The notes below the pieces were generated by a model. It was not told where the DNA came from. It saw only the letters and a list, made by a program, of their open reading frames with translations, and did no database searches. Below are positions 39,547 through 45,865 of a stretch of 45,865 nucleotides of DNA, piece by piece. Both the position numbers and the translations under genes were made by a program. Source of the DNA: Streptomyces sp. rh34 (GTDB lineage Bacteria; Actinomycetota; Actinomycetes; Streptomycetales; Streptomycetaceae); assembly GCF_002551245.1 (NCBI RefSeq), contig NZ_NTGZ01000024.1, positions 1 through 45,865 of the forward strand, in the 5' to 3' direction. How positions within the stretch are numbered: the first letter of the stretch is position 1; each line of letters begins with the position of its first letter.

Positions 39547-39791
39547 CGGCACCCGCACAGCCGCTTCGCGCGGACGTGCGCACGGGGGAAACAGAGACGG
39601 TTGCGAGGACGCCAGAGGTGTCCTCGCTGTACGGTCTCCCGGCATCCCCACTGCACCGGCCCGTCCGGTACATCTGTTTATCCGCATGACCCAAGCGCAA
39701 CTGACCGCGGTGGCGGGGCCCTTCGCCTAGGCGAATTTTCGACGGGTGACCGGTACACCGCCTGAGTCCTGGAGAAGGCGAGGACTTGAGC

Positions 39792-41237
39792 ATGGGATCC
39801 ACCTCCGCCCACAACAATGAGGGCCTTGGCCGTCGCGATCTGATCAAGCGTTCTGCCGCACTCGGCCTGATCGCTGTTCCGACGATGAGCTTCCTGTCCG
39901 CCTGCGCGAGCGGCGACAGCGGCAGCGACGACAAGGTCGAAAAGGGCGAAAAGACCGAGAAGAACCCGCTGGCCGTCAACGGCAGCGCACCGCTGGAGAT
40001 CGTCATCTTCGACGGTGGCTTCGGCACCAAGTACGCCGAGGACGCCAAGGCCGTCTACGAGAAGACCTATCCTGACGCGAAGGTCAAGTTCTCCGCGACG
40101 CAGAAGATCCAGTCGGTTCTTCAGCCGCGGTTCAACGGTGGTACCCCGCCGGACCTGATCGACAACTCCGGTGCCCAGCAGATGGACATGGGCGTCCTGG
40201 TCGGCAAGAAGCAGCTCACCGACCTGACCCCGCTGCTCGACGCCCCCTCCATCGACGACCCCGCCAAGAAGGTCCGCGACACCCTGCGGCCCGGCATCAT
40301 CGAGATGGGCCAGTTCGACGGCGAGCAGGTCTGGATCATGTACTACGCGTACACGGTCTACGGCGTCTGGTACTCGCAGACCGCGCTGGAGAAGCTCGAC
40401 GCCACGTACCCGGAGACGTGGGACGACATGCTCGCGCTCTGCGCGAAGGCGAAGAAGCAGGACATCGCCGGCTGGACCTACCCCGGCAAGCACCCCTACT
40501 ACCTCCCCTTCTCGCTGTACCCCTTCATCGCCAAGATCGGCGGCGTCGAGGTCCTCGACGCGATCGACAACCTGGAGCCGAAGGCCTGGGAGCACCCCGC
40601 GGTCAAGGCGGCCTTCGAGGCGTACTACGAGCTCGTCGCCAAGGGCTACATCCTCAAGGGCACCCCGGGTCTGGACCACCGCGGTTCCCAGGGCGCGTGG
40701 GCCCGCGGCAAGGCGCTGTTCATCCCGAACGGCTCCTGGGTCGAGAACGAGGAAGCGGCGATCATCCCCAAGGACTTCAAGCTGTCCGTGGGCGCTCCCT
40801 CCAGCCTCGACTCCTCCGACAAGCTGCCCTTCGGCACGCTGTGGGCGTCCGGCGGCGAGCCGTTCATCGTCCCGAGCAAGGCGAAGAACCCCGCCGGCGG
40901 CATGGAGCAGCTGCGCATCATGCTCAGCGAGGCCTCCTCGAAGTCCTTCACCAGCAGCACCAAGTCGCTCTCCGCCTTCAACGGCGGCACGGACGGCATC
41001 GAGCTGTCCGACGGCCTGAAGTCCGGTGTCGCCGCGCTGGAGAAGGCCGGCACCAACGTGGTCAACCCCCGCCTGCAGGACTGGTACGTGAAGCTCCAGA
41101 AGGAGCAGATCGGCGTCGCCGCGCTCGGCGAGATGATGGCCGGCCGCGCCAAGCCGGCCGAGACCATCAAGAAGATCCAGGCCTTCGCCGACGCGACCGC
41201 CAAGGACCAGTCCATCAAGCACTTCAAGCACCAGTGA
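39792..41237 (+). CDS. ngcE: NgcE-type sugar-binding lipoprotein of an ABC importer
   Basis: A 481-residue extracytoplasmic solute-binding protein. The N-terminus carries a twin-arginine signal (GRRDLIKRSAALGLIA) ending in a lipobox L-S-A-C38, so it is a Tat-exported lipoprotein. The mature part is a family 1 binding protein (NGGTPPDLIDNSGAQQ, GQFDGEQVWIMYYAYTVYGVWY, SKSFTSSTKSLSAFNGG). Position, size and neighbours match SCO6005, the NgcE of S. coelicolor, which binds N,N'-diacetylchitobiose with modest affinity. ATG 39792 is preferred (AGGA eight bases upstream); a TTG two codons earlier is possible. A dre-like element in the promoter agrees with an aminosugar substrate. Confidence 0.87.
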   Translation: MGSTSAHNNEGLGRRDLIKRSAALGLIAVPTMSFLSACASGDSGSDDKVEKGEKTEKNPLAVNGSAPLEIVIFDGGFGTKYAEDAKAVYEKTYPDAKVKFSATQKIQSVLQPRFNGGTPPDLIDNSGAQQMDMGVLVGKKQLTDLTPLLDAPSIDDPAKKVRDTLRPGIIEMGQFDGEQVWIMYYAYTVYGVWYSQTALEKLDATYPETWDDMLALCAKAKKQDIAGWTYPGKHPYYLPFSLYPFIAKIGGVEVLDAIDNLEPKAWEHPAVKAAFEAYYELVAKGYILKGTPGLDHRGSQGAWARGKALFIPNGSWVENEEAAIIPKDFKLSVGAPSSLDSSDKLPFGTLWASGGEPFIVPSKAKNPAGGMEQLRIMLSEASSKSFTSSTKSLSAFNGGTDGIELSDGLKSGVAALEKAGTNVVNPRLQDWYVKLQKEQIGVAALGEMMAGRAKPAETIKKIQAFADATAKDQSIKHFKHQ

Positions 41238-41286
41238 CCACGCGTCACCAGCGGCGGGCAGCACGGGAAGGTCGGAGTCGGTAACG

Positions 41287-42207
41287 ATGCAACACGGTAA
41301 ATACCGGTTCATAATCGGGTTCTTGGTGGTCCCGATGACGTTGTACGTCATCTTCGTCATCTGGCCCTTCATCCAGTCCATCTACTACTCGTTCACGGAC
41401 TGGACGGGGCTGAGTCCCGACTTCAAGATGGTCGGGTTCGACAACTACACCAAGATGCTCGATGACGACATCTTCTGGAAATCACTGCAGCACAGTGTGC
41501 TGCTGGCCGTGCTGCTGCCGCTGGTGACGCTGGGGCTCGCACTCTTCTTCGCCTTCATGCTCAACGTGGGCGGGCGGCGCCGTAAGGACGCCGCCATCGC
41601 CGGCGTACGGGGCTCGGGCTTCTACAAGATCGCGTACTTCTTCCCGCAGGTGCTCTCGATCGCGATCGTGGCCATCCTGTTCCAGTTCGCCTTCGACCCG
41701 GCCCAGGGCATGATCAACGGCACGCTCAAGGCCGTGGGGATCAGCGACGTACCGGACTGGCTGGGCGATCCGCAGCTGGCCCTGTGGTGCATCATGGCGG
41801 TCCTCGTCTGGTGCACGACCGGCTTCTTCGTGGTGCTGTTCTCCGCGGGCATGGCCTCCATCCCCAAGGACTTCTACGAAGCCGCCCTGCTGGACGGGGC
41901 GAGCCGCTTCACGACCTTCTTCCGGATCACGCTGCCCCTGCTGTGGGACACGGTCCAGTCCGGGTGGGTCTACATGGGCATCCTGGCGCTCGGCGCCGAG
42001 GGCTTCGCGATCGTCCACATCATGAGCGTCGGTCCCGGCGGGCCCGACTACTCGACCACCGTCCTGCCGCTGTACGTGTACCAGTCGGCGTTCCGTGACG
42101 GACAGGCGGGCTACGCGACCACGATCGGTGTCGCCCTGCTCCTCGTGACGCTGGCGTTCGCCGCCATCGTCATGCGGGTGGGCCGGCGCGAGCGGCTGGA
42201 GTTCTGA
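41287..42207 (+). CDS. ngcF: ABC sugar importer permease NgcF
   Basis: A 306-residue MalF-type inner-membrane permease with six membrane helices (IIGFLVVPMTLYVIFVIWPF; ISIVAILFQF-like stretches) and the EAA coupling loop near EAALLDGASRFTTFFRITLPL, which contacts the ATPase. Last base of the stop codon is the first base of the next start (TGATG), so it is tightly coupled to ngcG. No ATPase gene is in the operon; in Streptomyces such importers share the MsiK ATPase. Confidence 0.9.
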   Translation: MQHGKYRFIIGFLVVPMTLYVIFVIWPFIQSIYYSFTDWTGLSPDFKMVGFDNYTKMLDDDIFWKSLQHSVLLAVLLPLVTLGLALFFAFMLNVGGRRRKDAAIAGVRGSGFYKIAYFFPQVLSIAIVAILFQFAFDPAQGMINGTLKAVGISDVPDWLGDPQLALWCIMAVLVWCTTGFFVVLFSAGMASIPKDFYEAALLDGASRFTTFFRITLPLLWDTVQSGWVYMGILALGAEGFAIVHIMSVGPGGPDYSTTVLPLYVYQSAFRDGQAGYATTIGVALLLVTLAFAAIVMRVGRRERLEF

Positions 42208-43154
42208 TGAAGACCACTGACACCCCTCCCACCGGGCCCTCCGGCCCCGCCGACGCCGACGCGGCGAAGGTTCCGGCCCAGCGCACCGGGCCGGTGGGCA
42301 AGGGCGCGCCCGCCCCCGCGAAGAAGAGCGAGGGCCAGGTCCTCAACGTCTTCTCGCACGGGGTGCTGATCCTGTGGGCGATCATGGTCGTCCTGCCGTT
42401 GTTCTGGGCGGTGATGTCCTCGTTCAAGACCGACGCGGACATCTTCAACACCCCGTGGTCGCTGCCCAGCTCACTGAACTTCGACAGCTGGGGCCGGGCC
42501 TGGAGCCAGGCCCACATGAGCGAGTACTTCCTGAACACCATCCTGGTGGTGGGCGGGTCGCTCACGGGCACCCTGGTCCTCGGGTCCATGGCCGCCTATG
42601 TGCTCGCCCGCTTCGAGTTCCCGGGCAACCGGTTCATTTACTTCTTGTTCGTCGGCGGCATGAGCTTCCCGATCATGCTGGCGCTGGTCCCCCTGTTCTA
42701 CGTCATGGACAACATGGGGATGCTGAACACGATCCACGGCCTGATCCTCGTGTACATCGCGTACTCGCTGCCGTTCACCGTGTTCTTCCTGACCTCGTTC
42801 TTCCGGACGCTGCCGACCTCGGTGGCGGAGGCGTCGATCATCGACGGGGCCTCGCACACCCGCACGTTCTTCCAGGTCATGCTGCCGATGGCCAAGCCCG
42901 GCCTGATCAGCGTCGGCATCTTCAACTTCCTGGGGCAGTGGAACCAGTACATGCTGCCCACGGTGCTGAACACCGACCCGGAGAAGCGGGTGCTGGCCCA
43001 GGGCCTGGTGGAGCTGGCGTCCAGCCAGGGCTACAAGGGCGACTACTCCGGCCTCTTCGCCGGCCTGGTGATCGCGATGCTGCCTGTGCTGGCGGCGTAC
43101 ATCATCTTCCAGCGTCAGGTCGTCTCCGGCCTGACGGCGGGCGCCCTGAAGTAG
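42207..43154 (+). CDS. ngcG: ABC sugar importer permease NgcG
   Basis: A 315-residue MalG-type permease. A Pro/Ala-rich cytoplasmic N-terminus of about 45 residues precedes six membrane helices (GVLILWAIMVVLPLFWAVMS, FIYFLFVGGMSFPIMLALVP) and the coupling loop EASIIDGASHTRTFFQVMLP. It partners NgcF in importing the sugar bound by NgcE. It ends the operon and is followed by a 20-bp hairpin. Confidence 0.9.
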   Translation: MKTTDTPPTGPSGPADADAAKVPAQRTGPVGKGAPAPAKKSEGQVLNVFSHGVLILWAIMVVLPLFWAVMSSFKTDADIFNTPWSLPSSLNFDSWGRAWSQAHMSEYFLNTILVVGGSLTGTLVLGSMAAYVLARFEFPGNRFIYFLFVGGMSFPIMLALVPLFYVMDNMGMLNTIHGLILVYIAYSLPFTVFFLTSFFRTLPTSVAEASIIDGASHTRTFFQVMLPMAKPGLISVGIFNFLGQWNQYMLPTVLNTDPEKRVLAQGLVELASSQGYKGDYSGLFAGLVIAMLPVLAAYIIFQRQVVSGLTAGALK

Positions 43155-43169
43155 CTCGTCCCTCGCGTA

Positions 43170-43214
43170 CGGCCCGGTGCCCCGGCGGAATCCCTCCGCC
43201 GGGGCACCGGGCCG
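43170..43214 (+). terminator. ngcEFG operon terminator
   Basis: Perfect 20-bp GC-rich stem (43170-43189 and 43195-43214) with a 5-base loop, 15 bases after the stop. Confidence 0.9.
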
Positions 43215-43270
43215 TCGCGGTGCGCACGGGTGCTCAGGTCTTGACGGGAGGCACCCCCGAACGGTCAGCT

Positions 43271-43276
43271 TAGAGT
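43271..43276 (+). promoter_or_regulatory. Candidate -10 element of the ROK regulator gene
   Basis: TAGAGT matches the principal-sigma -10 of Streptomyces. No good -35 is present at 17-18 bases; a TTGACG lies farther upstream at 43239-43244. Activator dependence is possible. Confidence 0.35.
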
Positions 43277-43357
43277 TCACATGTTGGAGGAAGCCGGGGT
43301 CTCATCGCTGCGGCCCCGGCCGGGGCGGTCCTGCCGGACCGCCCGCCAAGGGCAGGA

Positions 43358-44569
43358 GTGGATGAGTCGATGGAGACTCCCGGGTCGCAGACATCGCTGC
43401 ACAGGGCCAATCTGGAGCGGGTCGTACGCGCCGTACGGATGGCGGGATCGCTCACCCAGGCGGAGATCGCCCGGAGCACCGGGCTCTCCGCGGCCACCGT
43501 CTCCAATATCGTCCGGGAGCTGAAGGACGGCGGAACGGTCGAGGTCACTCCCACCTCGGCGGGTGGCCGACGGGCCCGCAGCGTCTCGCTCAGCGGCGAC
43601 GCGGGCATCGTCATCGGCGTCGACTTCGGCCATACGCATCTGCGCGTCGCCGTCGGTAACCTCGCCCACCAGGTGCTCGCCGAGGAGTCCGAGCCGCTGG
43701 ACGTCGACGCCTCGTCCGCCGAGGGCTTCGACCGGGCGGAGGTGCTGGTCAAGCGGCTGATCGCGGCCACCGGGATCGGCCCGGACAAGGTGATCGGCAT
43801 CGGTCTCGGCGTGCCCGGCCCCATCGACGTCGAGTCCGGCACCCTGGGCTCCACCTCGATCCTGCCGGGCTGGACGGGCATCAACCCCAGCGAGGAGCTC
43901 TCCGGCCGCCTCGGCGTGCCCGTGTACGTCGACAACGACGCCAATCTCGGGGCGCTGGGCGAGCTGGTCTGGGGGAGCGGACGGGGCGTCAAGGACCTCG
44001 CGTACATCAAGGTGGCCAGCGGCGTCGGCGCCGGCCTGGTGATCGACGGGACCATCTACCGGGGCCCCGGCGGCACGGCCGGCGAGATCGGGCACATCAC
44101 GCTCGACGAGTCGGGCCCGGTGTGCCGCTGCGGCAACCGCGGCTGCCTGGAGACCTTCACCGCCGCCCGCTACGTCCTGCCGCTGCTCCAGCCCAGCCAC
44201 GGCCCCGGGCTCACCATGGAGCGGGTGGTCCAGCTGGCGCGGGAGGGCGATCCCGGCTGCCGCCGGGTGATCGGCGACGTGGGCCGCCACATAGGCAGCG
44301 GCGTGGCCAACCTGTGCAATCTGCTCAACCCCAGCCGCGTCGTGCTCGGCGGCTCGCTGGCGGAGGCCGGGGAGCTGGTCCTGGGACCCATACGGGACTC
44401 CGTGTCGCGTTACGCGATCCCGAGCGCCGCCCGGCAGCTCTCGGTGCTGCCCGGCGCGCTCGGCGGGCGTGCCGAGGTACTGGGCGCACTCGCCCTGGTG
44501 CTCAGCGAGATGGGGGATTCAACCCTTTTGGAGAGCACCTTCCCTGCGGCGACTCCTGCCTTCACTTAG
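43358..44569 (+). CDS. rok7B7: ROK-family transcriptional regulator (Rok7B7)
   Basis: A 403-residue regulator with an N-terminal winged helix (LTQAEIARSTGLSAATVSNI) and a ROK sugar-kinase-like domain: VIGVDFGHTHLRVAVGN, GIGLGVPGPID, VDNDANLGALGEL and the zinc motif CRCGNRGCLET. Synteny (between ngcEFG and xylF) identifies it with SCO6008, Rok7B7, which in S. coelicolor affects xylose transport, carbon catabolite control and antibiotic production. GTG 43358 and ATG 43370 are both possible starts; GGAG at 43355-43358 would suit the latter. The small-molecule signal is uncertain. Confidence 0.88.
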   Translation: MDESMETPGSQTSLHRANLERVVRAVRMAGSLTQAEIARSTGLSAATVSNIVRELKDGGTVEVTPTSAGGRRARSVSLSGDAGIVIGVDFGHTHLRVAVGNLAHQVLAEESEPLDVDASSAEGFDRAEVLVKRLIAATGIGPDKVIGIGLGVPGPIDVESGTLGSTSILPGWTGINPSEELSGRLGVPVYVDNDANLGALGELVWGSGRGVKDLAYIKVASGVGAGLVIDGTIYRGPGGTAGEIGHITLDESGPVCRCGNRGCLETFTAARYVLPLLQPSHGPGLTMERVVQLAREGDPGCRRVIGDVGRHIGSGVANLCNLLNPSRVVLGGSLAEAGELVLGPIRDSVSRYAIPSAARQLSVLPGALGGRAEVLGALALVLSEMGDSTLLESTFPAATPAFT

Positions 44570-44570
44570 A

Positions 44571-44599
44571 TAACGAATGGCACCGTTGTCATCTCGTTA
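44571..44599. promoter_or_regulatory. Inverted repeat upstream of xylF
   Basis: TAACGA (44571-44576) and TCGTTA (44594-44599) form an inverted repeat that encloses TGGCACCGTTGTCA, itself an imperfect palindrome related to the GACAACGTTGTC site at 39320. It lies just after the rok7B7 stop, about 90 bases before the xylF ATG, so it is a candidate Rok7B7 or LacI-type operator. Confidence 0.4.
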
Positions 44600-44689
44600 A
44601 GGATTTACTCCTTGACGCTGACGCTGGGGCCGAGTTGACTTCCAGCCACCTCGGCCGCAACGTCGCGGCCTCGTCAGGGAGGTTCGAGA

Positions 44690-45802
44690 ATGAACACGCG
44701 TATGCGTCGTGCCGCCGTTGCCGTTGCCGCCACCACGATGGCGGTCTCGCTGGCCGCTTGCGGAAGCGCCAAGGAGTCCGGTGACAAGGCCGAGCAGAGC
44801 TCGGAGAAGAAGGGCGACGACCTGAAGATAGGTCTGCTCCTCCCCGAGAACCAGACGGCCCGTTACGAGAAGTTCGACCGGCCGATCATCGAGAAGAAGA
44901 TCAGCGAGCTCACCGGCGGCAAGGCGGAGGTCGTCTACGCCAACGCCAAGCAGGACGCGAACACGCAGTCGCAGCAGGTCGACACCATGATCACCAACAA
45001 GGTCGACGCGCTCATCCTGGGCGCGGTGGACGCCAAGGCGATCGCGAACAGCGTCAAGAAGGCCAAGGACGAGGGCATCCCCGTCGTCGCCTTCGACCGT
45101 CTCGCCGAGGGTCCCATCGACGCGTACACCTCCTTCGACAACGAAGAGGTCGGCCGGGCCCAGGGCACCGCCCTGCTGGAGGCCCTGGGCGACAAGGCCG
45201 ACGGCGGCACGATCGTGATGATGAACGGCGCGATCACCGACCCGAACGCCGCGCTCTTCAAGAAGGGCGCCAAGTCGGTCCTCGACGGCAAGGTGAAGTA
45301 CGGCAAGGAGTACGACACCAAGGAGTGGAAGCCGGAGAACGCCAACGCCAACATGGAAGCGGCGATCACCGCGCTCGGCAAGGACAAGATCGACGGCGTC
45401 TACTCCGCCAACGACGGCATGGCGGGCGGCATCATCACCGCCCTCAAGGCCGCCGGTCTGCCGAAGCTCCCCCCGGTCACCGGCCAGGACGCCGAACTGG
45501 CGGGTGTGCAGCGCATCGTCTCCGGTGAGCAGTTCATGAGCGTCTACAAGTCCTACCCGGCCGAGGGCATCGTCGCCGCGGAGATGGCCGTCGCCCTCGC
45601 CAAGGGCGAGAAGCTCGACTCCATCGCCACCTCGAAGGTCGACAGCGCCACGGCGAAGGGCATCCCGACGGTCCTCGTCCCGGTCGTCTCGCTGACCAAG
45701 GACAACATCAAGGACACCGTCATCAAGGACGGCATCTGGACGCTGGACGAGATCTGCTCGGCCAAGTACAAGGCCGACTGCGACAAGATCGGTCTGAAGT
45801 AG
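44690..45802 (+). CDS. xylF: D-xylose-type ABC transporter sugar-binding lipoprotein
   Basis: A 370-residue periplasmic-binding-protein type 1 (ribose/xylose family) lipoprotein: lipobox L-A-A-C24, then DLKIGLLLPENQTARYEKFD, VDALILGAVDAKAIANSVKKA, GIPVVAFDRLAEG, and GVYSANDGMAGGIITALKAAG. In S. coelicolor the gene after rok7B7 is xylF, first of xylFGH for xylose uptake; xylG and xylH would lie right of the window. ATG 44690 has GGGAGG upstream. Confidence 0.88.
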   Translation: MNTRMRRAAVAVAATTMAVSLAACGSAKESGDKAEQSSEKKGDDLKIGLLLPENQTARYEKFDRPIIEKKISELTGGKAEVVYANAKQDANTQSQQVDTMITNKVDALILGAVDAKAIANSVKKAKDEGIPVVAFDRLAEGPIDAYTSFDNEEVGRAQGTALLEALGDKADGGTIVMMNGAITDPNAALFKKGAKSVLDGKVKYGKEYDTKEWKPENANANMEAAITALGKDKIDGVYSANDGMAGGIITALKAAGLPKLPPVTGQDAELAGVQRIVSGEQFMSVYKSYPAEGIVAAEMAVALAKGEKLDSIATSKVDSATAKGIPTVLVPVVSLTKDNIKDTVIKDGIWTLDEICSAKYKADCDKIGLK

Positions 45803-45807
45803 GCTCC

Positions 45808-45840
45808 CGGGCCCGGCCCGCCCTCGGGCCGCCGGGTCCC
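45808..45840 (+). terminator. Imperfect hairpin after xylF
   Basis: GGGCCCGGC (45809-45817) can pair with GCCGGGTCC (45831-45839) with one wobble. It may attenuate transcription into downstream transporter genes. Confidence 0.4.
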
Positions 45841-45865
45841 GCCCGCGCCGCGCTTCCCGCGAGCT

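Larger units (their letters stand above)
39289..39791. other. Divergent regulatory region between GH92 and ngcE
   Basis: A 503-base gap. It contains the GACAACGTTGTC palindrome near the GH92 start and the dre-like site with promoter elements for the importer (both listed separately). No additional gene was recognised. Confidence 0.5.

Overview
The window is high-GC actinobacterial DNA, almost certainly Streptomyces. The evidence is GC-rich third codon positions, GTG starts, rare TTA codons, SARP and LAL regulators, a cvn-type sensor kinase, and a right half whose gene order (HTH-MurA, aconitase, ngcEFG-type transporter, ROK regulator, xylF) matches the region I know around SCO5998-SCO6009 of S. 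coelicolor. No tRNA, rRNA, CRISPR array or insertion sequence was seen.

Layout. 1-2034: 5' part of a nitrate/nitrite-sensing (CvnA-type) histidine kinase on the minus strand, cut by the window edge. About 2428-23919: a dithiolopyrrolone (holomycin/thiolutin-type) biosynthetic gene cluster. 24127-27646: a signal-peptidase homologue lacking its catalytic residues and two secreted proteins. 27739-35344: HTH-MurA fusion, Rid protein, VOC protein, APH-type kinase, aconitase and a histidine phosphatase. 35404-45802: carbohydrate genes (GH92 mannosidase, NgcEFG-type ABC importer, ROK regulator, xylose-binding lipoprotein).

The cluster. The core enzyme is a single-module NRPS, Cy-A-PCP. Its adenylation pocket reads D-L-Y-N-L-S-L-I-W-K, the cysteine code. 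It is co-transcribed with a GMC oxidoreductase, a type II thioesterase and an acyl-CoA dehydrogenase, and lies divergent from a PPC-decarboxylase-like flavoprotein. With the globin, MFS exporter and CPYC dithiol oxidase this is the holomycin set hlmB-I. No N-acyltransferase (hlmA) is in the window. In its place are genes I do not recall from holomycin clusters: an N-methyltransferase candidate with an N-T-P-F motif, a glycine-oxidase-like FAD enzyme, a Rid (enamine/imine) protein, a second methyltransferase, a half-length condensation domain without its catalytic His motif, and a thioesterase whose nucleophile Ser is Gly.

Regulation as read from the DNA. Two motif families divide the cluster. 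(1) TACGGT-N3-ACCGTA palindromes sit just upstream of the -35 of three promoters (degenerate C/thioesterase operon, SARP gene, NRPS operon), as expected for an activator, most simply the LAL LuxR regulator. (2) GGCAAC-N4-GTTGCC palindromes overlap the -35 of four promoters (methyltransferase, small ORF plus MFS exporter, XRE-cupin regulator, dithiol oxidase), as expected for a repressor, most simply the XRE-cupin protein. The second set looks like a product-inducible self-protection regulon. TTA codons in the LAL regulator, the NRPS and the N-methyltransferase candidate suggest an added bldA checkpoint. Outside the cluster, the HTH-MurA gene and the aconitase gene share a GTTATCTC-N6-GAGAT operator.
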